From: Chlorobium sp.
GTDB taxonomy: Bacteria > Bacteroidota > Chlorobiia > Chlorobiales > Chlorobiaceae
DNA: 14,339 nucleotides
Direction: 5' to 3'
Assembly: GCA_028278005.1 (NCBI GenBank)
Contig: JANQFD010000154.1
Location: 1-14,339 of the forward strand
A program made the translations under genes and the position numbers. Shown here one piece after another: positions 13,011-14,339 of the stretch (positions are counted from its first letter, which is position 1; each line of letters opens with the position of its first letter). A model generated the notes under the pieces. It saw only the letters and a program-made list of their open reading frames with translations. It did not search any database and was not told the DNA's origin.

Positions 13011-14222
13011 GCATATACTGTATTTGCCCAGGGCAAGCTGCTCGATAAAGACGCTGATGTAGGCCAGTTCAACATGAATGATCGAAGTGACGGCATCATG
13101 AACATCCTCGATATCCACCCCGCTTTCCGGAACAAGTTTGGCTGTTGCGGTTAACGGTTCATCGATCGCCTGTCCGATCTGGCTGCAGAGATAAACGGTG
13201 ACCTCACGGATCCCTTTTACCTCTTTGTGTATACGTCTTGCCATTTCGTGGCTGAGGACGTTATATATCTTGCCTATGTGATTGACCGGGTTTTTCCCGG
13301 CAGCGGCTTCAAGACTTTGCGGCCGGTTGAACGCTATGAGGCCGTTTACACGGTTGCCCCGGCCAACCTGCCCGCCATCACCGCTTTCGGCAGAAGTGCC
13401 GAGCACCGTGAGATACATGCCGTTTTCACCCCGTTCTGGGTCGTCAAGCGTGTTGATCTGAACAGTGATCTCGTCGATTGTCCGTTGCTTGTAGCGTATG
13501 AACTGCGTCAGGTTATCCTGTATGATCTGTTTTTTCTCAAAATACGTTTTCTCGTCCGGGATATACCGGTCCACAAAGGCGATTGCCGCGGTAATCGTGA
13601 GGTTACGATTTTTACGGTAACCCATGACCTTGATATCCTTACCTGTTTCGGGATAAGCATACTTGAAGATGTTCGAGTTCAGATATTGCTCGGCTTCAAG
13701 TATCAGTCGTTCAGTTTCGGTCGGCGGGGCATGACCGACGCCGACCGACGTGTCGTTGGCCCCGACAACCGCTCGTGAGAAAACGTCAGTAAGCTCGGGT
13801 GAGCCCGGCTTGATTTCGTTCTGGTAGATAATGTTTACCTCAGGGTCCACAAACCGCAGGTTTTTGCGAAGCCATTTTTTTGCTGTTGCTTCGGCAATTT
13901 CACCTATCGGTATTACGGTACCGTCATGTGTGTAAGTTGCACGGTCGCCGAAAATGATTTTCATCGGCTCTATGATTCTTCCGCCTCCAGGCTGCGGCAG
14001 GGTTCTGCCCGCGACAAGCATCCCTTTATCGATGTTGTGATGCAGGATGCGCCCGAAGCGGTCTTTGTATTCCTGACAGAGAGCTATGCACACTGCTTCC
14101 ATGATGGAGTCACACATCGTATCCGGATGGGCGAGTCCTTTACGCTCGACAAGCTCTATCTGCTGCTCTTCAACAGGAACGGTCGGGGCAAGCTCGACGC
14201 TAATATTTCTCTTCTTTTTCAT
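13008..14222 (-). CDS. mat: Archaeal-type S-adenosylmethionine synthetase (methionine adenosyltransferase)
   Basis: A 404-residue enzyme making S-adenosylmethionine from methionine and ATP. It belongs to the archaeal MAT family (COG1812), not bacterial MetK: ISVE near the start, VERKGLAHPDTMCDSI (25-40), HHNIDK (61-66), GANDTSVGVGHAP (154-166), GTSAESGDGGQVGRGNRVNGLI (275-296) and GKNPVNHIGKIYNVLS (309-324) are the conserved blocks. The length is normal for the family (about 400) and all blocks are intact, so it should be active. In bacteria this type is scattered, usually as a second or replacement enzyme. It is transcribed toward the DinB-MFS pair and lies about 1.8 kb from the SAM-dependent ArsS operon on the other strand. 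ATG 14222 has no Shine-Dalgarno, and the upstream 117 bp to the window edge show no recognisable SAM riboswitch. Confidence 0.94.
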   Translation of the reverse strand: MKKKRNISVELAPTVPVEEQQIELVERKGLAHPDTMCDSIMEAVCIALCQEYKDRFGRILHHNIDKGMLVAGRTLPQPGGGRIIEPMKIIFGDRATYTHDGTVIPIGEIAEATAKKWLRKNLRFVDPEVNIIYQNEIKPGSPELTDVFSRAVVGANDTSVGVGHAPPTETERLILEAEQYLNSNIFKYAYPETGKDIKVMGYRKNRNLTITAAIAFVDRYIPDEKTYFEKKQIIQDNLTQFIRYKQRTIDEITVQINTLDDPERGENGMYLTVLGTSAESGDGGQVGRGNRVNGLIAFNRPQSLEAAAGKNPVNHIGKIYNVLSHEMARRIHKEVKGIREVTVYLCSQIGQAIDEPLTATAKLVPESGVDIEDVHDAVTSIIHVELAYISVFIEQLALGKYSIC

Positions 14223-14339
14223 ACGAGGGGATACGGAAAGGATTCATACATAACATACTTTTCCATGTGGATGATCAGGAACGATCGAGGTGAGAATTGT
14301 TTTAATGTAAAGAGTATTTATATCTAAAATGTTTCACAA

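Noticed and set aside
13227..13778. 183-codon plus-strand open frame inside the archaeal-type MAT gene
   Set aside because: Antisense to conserved MAT blocks; a shadow of codon bias.
14223..14339. Possible SAM riboswitch upstream of the MAT gene
   Set aside because: No pairing pattern of known SAM riboswitch classes could be drawn in the 117 bp available; the region is AT-rich and cut by the window edge.

Overview
This window looks like a chromosomal segment of a green sulfur bacterium (Chlorobiaceae, in the Chlorobium/Prosthecochloris range). The call rests on gene content: the end of a QmoC-like membrane subunit next to a DsrE-family protein, long MutS2 and Dxs proteins, moderate GC, and many starts without a clear Shine-Dalgarno. 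No phage, IS element, CRISPR array, tRNA or rRNA is visible. The genus is an inference.

Layout. 1-624: the C-terminus of a QmoC-like heme-b quinone oxidoreductase subunit, a strong hairpin terminator, then a convergent small cysteine-rich zinc-ribbon protein. 784-2046: a YkgJ-type cysteine-cluster protein and a convergent DsrE-family sulfur-relay-like protein, with a terminator between them. 2185-4542: mutS2, preceded by an odd in-frame five-codon minicistron that owns the only good ribosome binding site. 4820-5913: pgsA and pgpA, translationally coupled and encoding consecutive steps of phosphatidylglycerol synthesis. 5841-8420 (minus): dxs, first enzyme of the MEP isoprenoid pathway, whose 3' end overlaps pgpA by 73 bp, and upstream of it a YjbQ/UPF0047 protein. 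8582-9193: a secreted PagL/acyloxyacyl-hydrolase-like beta-barrel in which the catalytic Glu position appears to be Asn.

9460-11214 is the most interesting part: a compact plus-strand operon of a VOC (glyoxalase-fold) protein, a CxxC alkylhydroperoxidase-like protein, and a radical SAM protein with the C-terminal Cys motif of ArsS (arsenosugar biosynthesis). No ArsM arsenite methyltransferase is present in the window, so the set is incomplete or works with genes elsewhere. Facing it on the minus strand (14222-11255) are an archaeal-type S-adenosylmethionine synthetase, a DinB-superfamily protein with a His triad, and a Bcr/CflA-type MFS exporter; the last two overlap by 11 bp. Because green sulfur bacteria use a bacillithiol-type thiol and DinB proteins include bacillithiol S-transferases, the DinB-exporter pair could be a conjugate-and-export detoxification unit. 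This is an inference.

Most genes are housekeeping (lipid, isoprenoid, DNA/ribosome maintenance). The accessory-looking material is the arsenosugar-type operon and its MAT/DinB/MFS neighbours.
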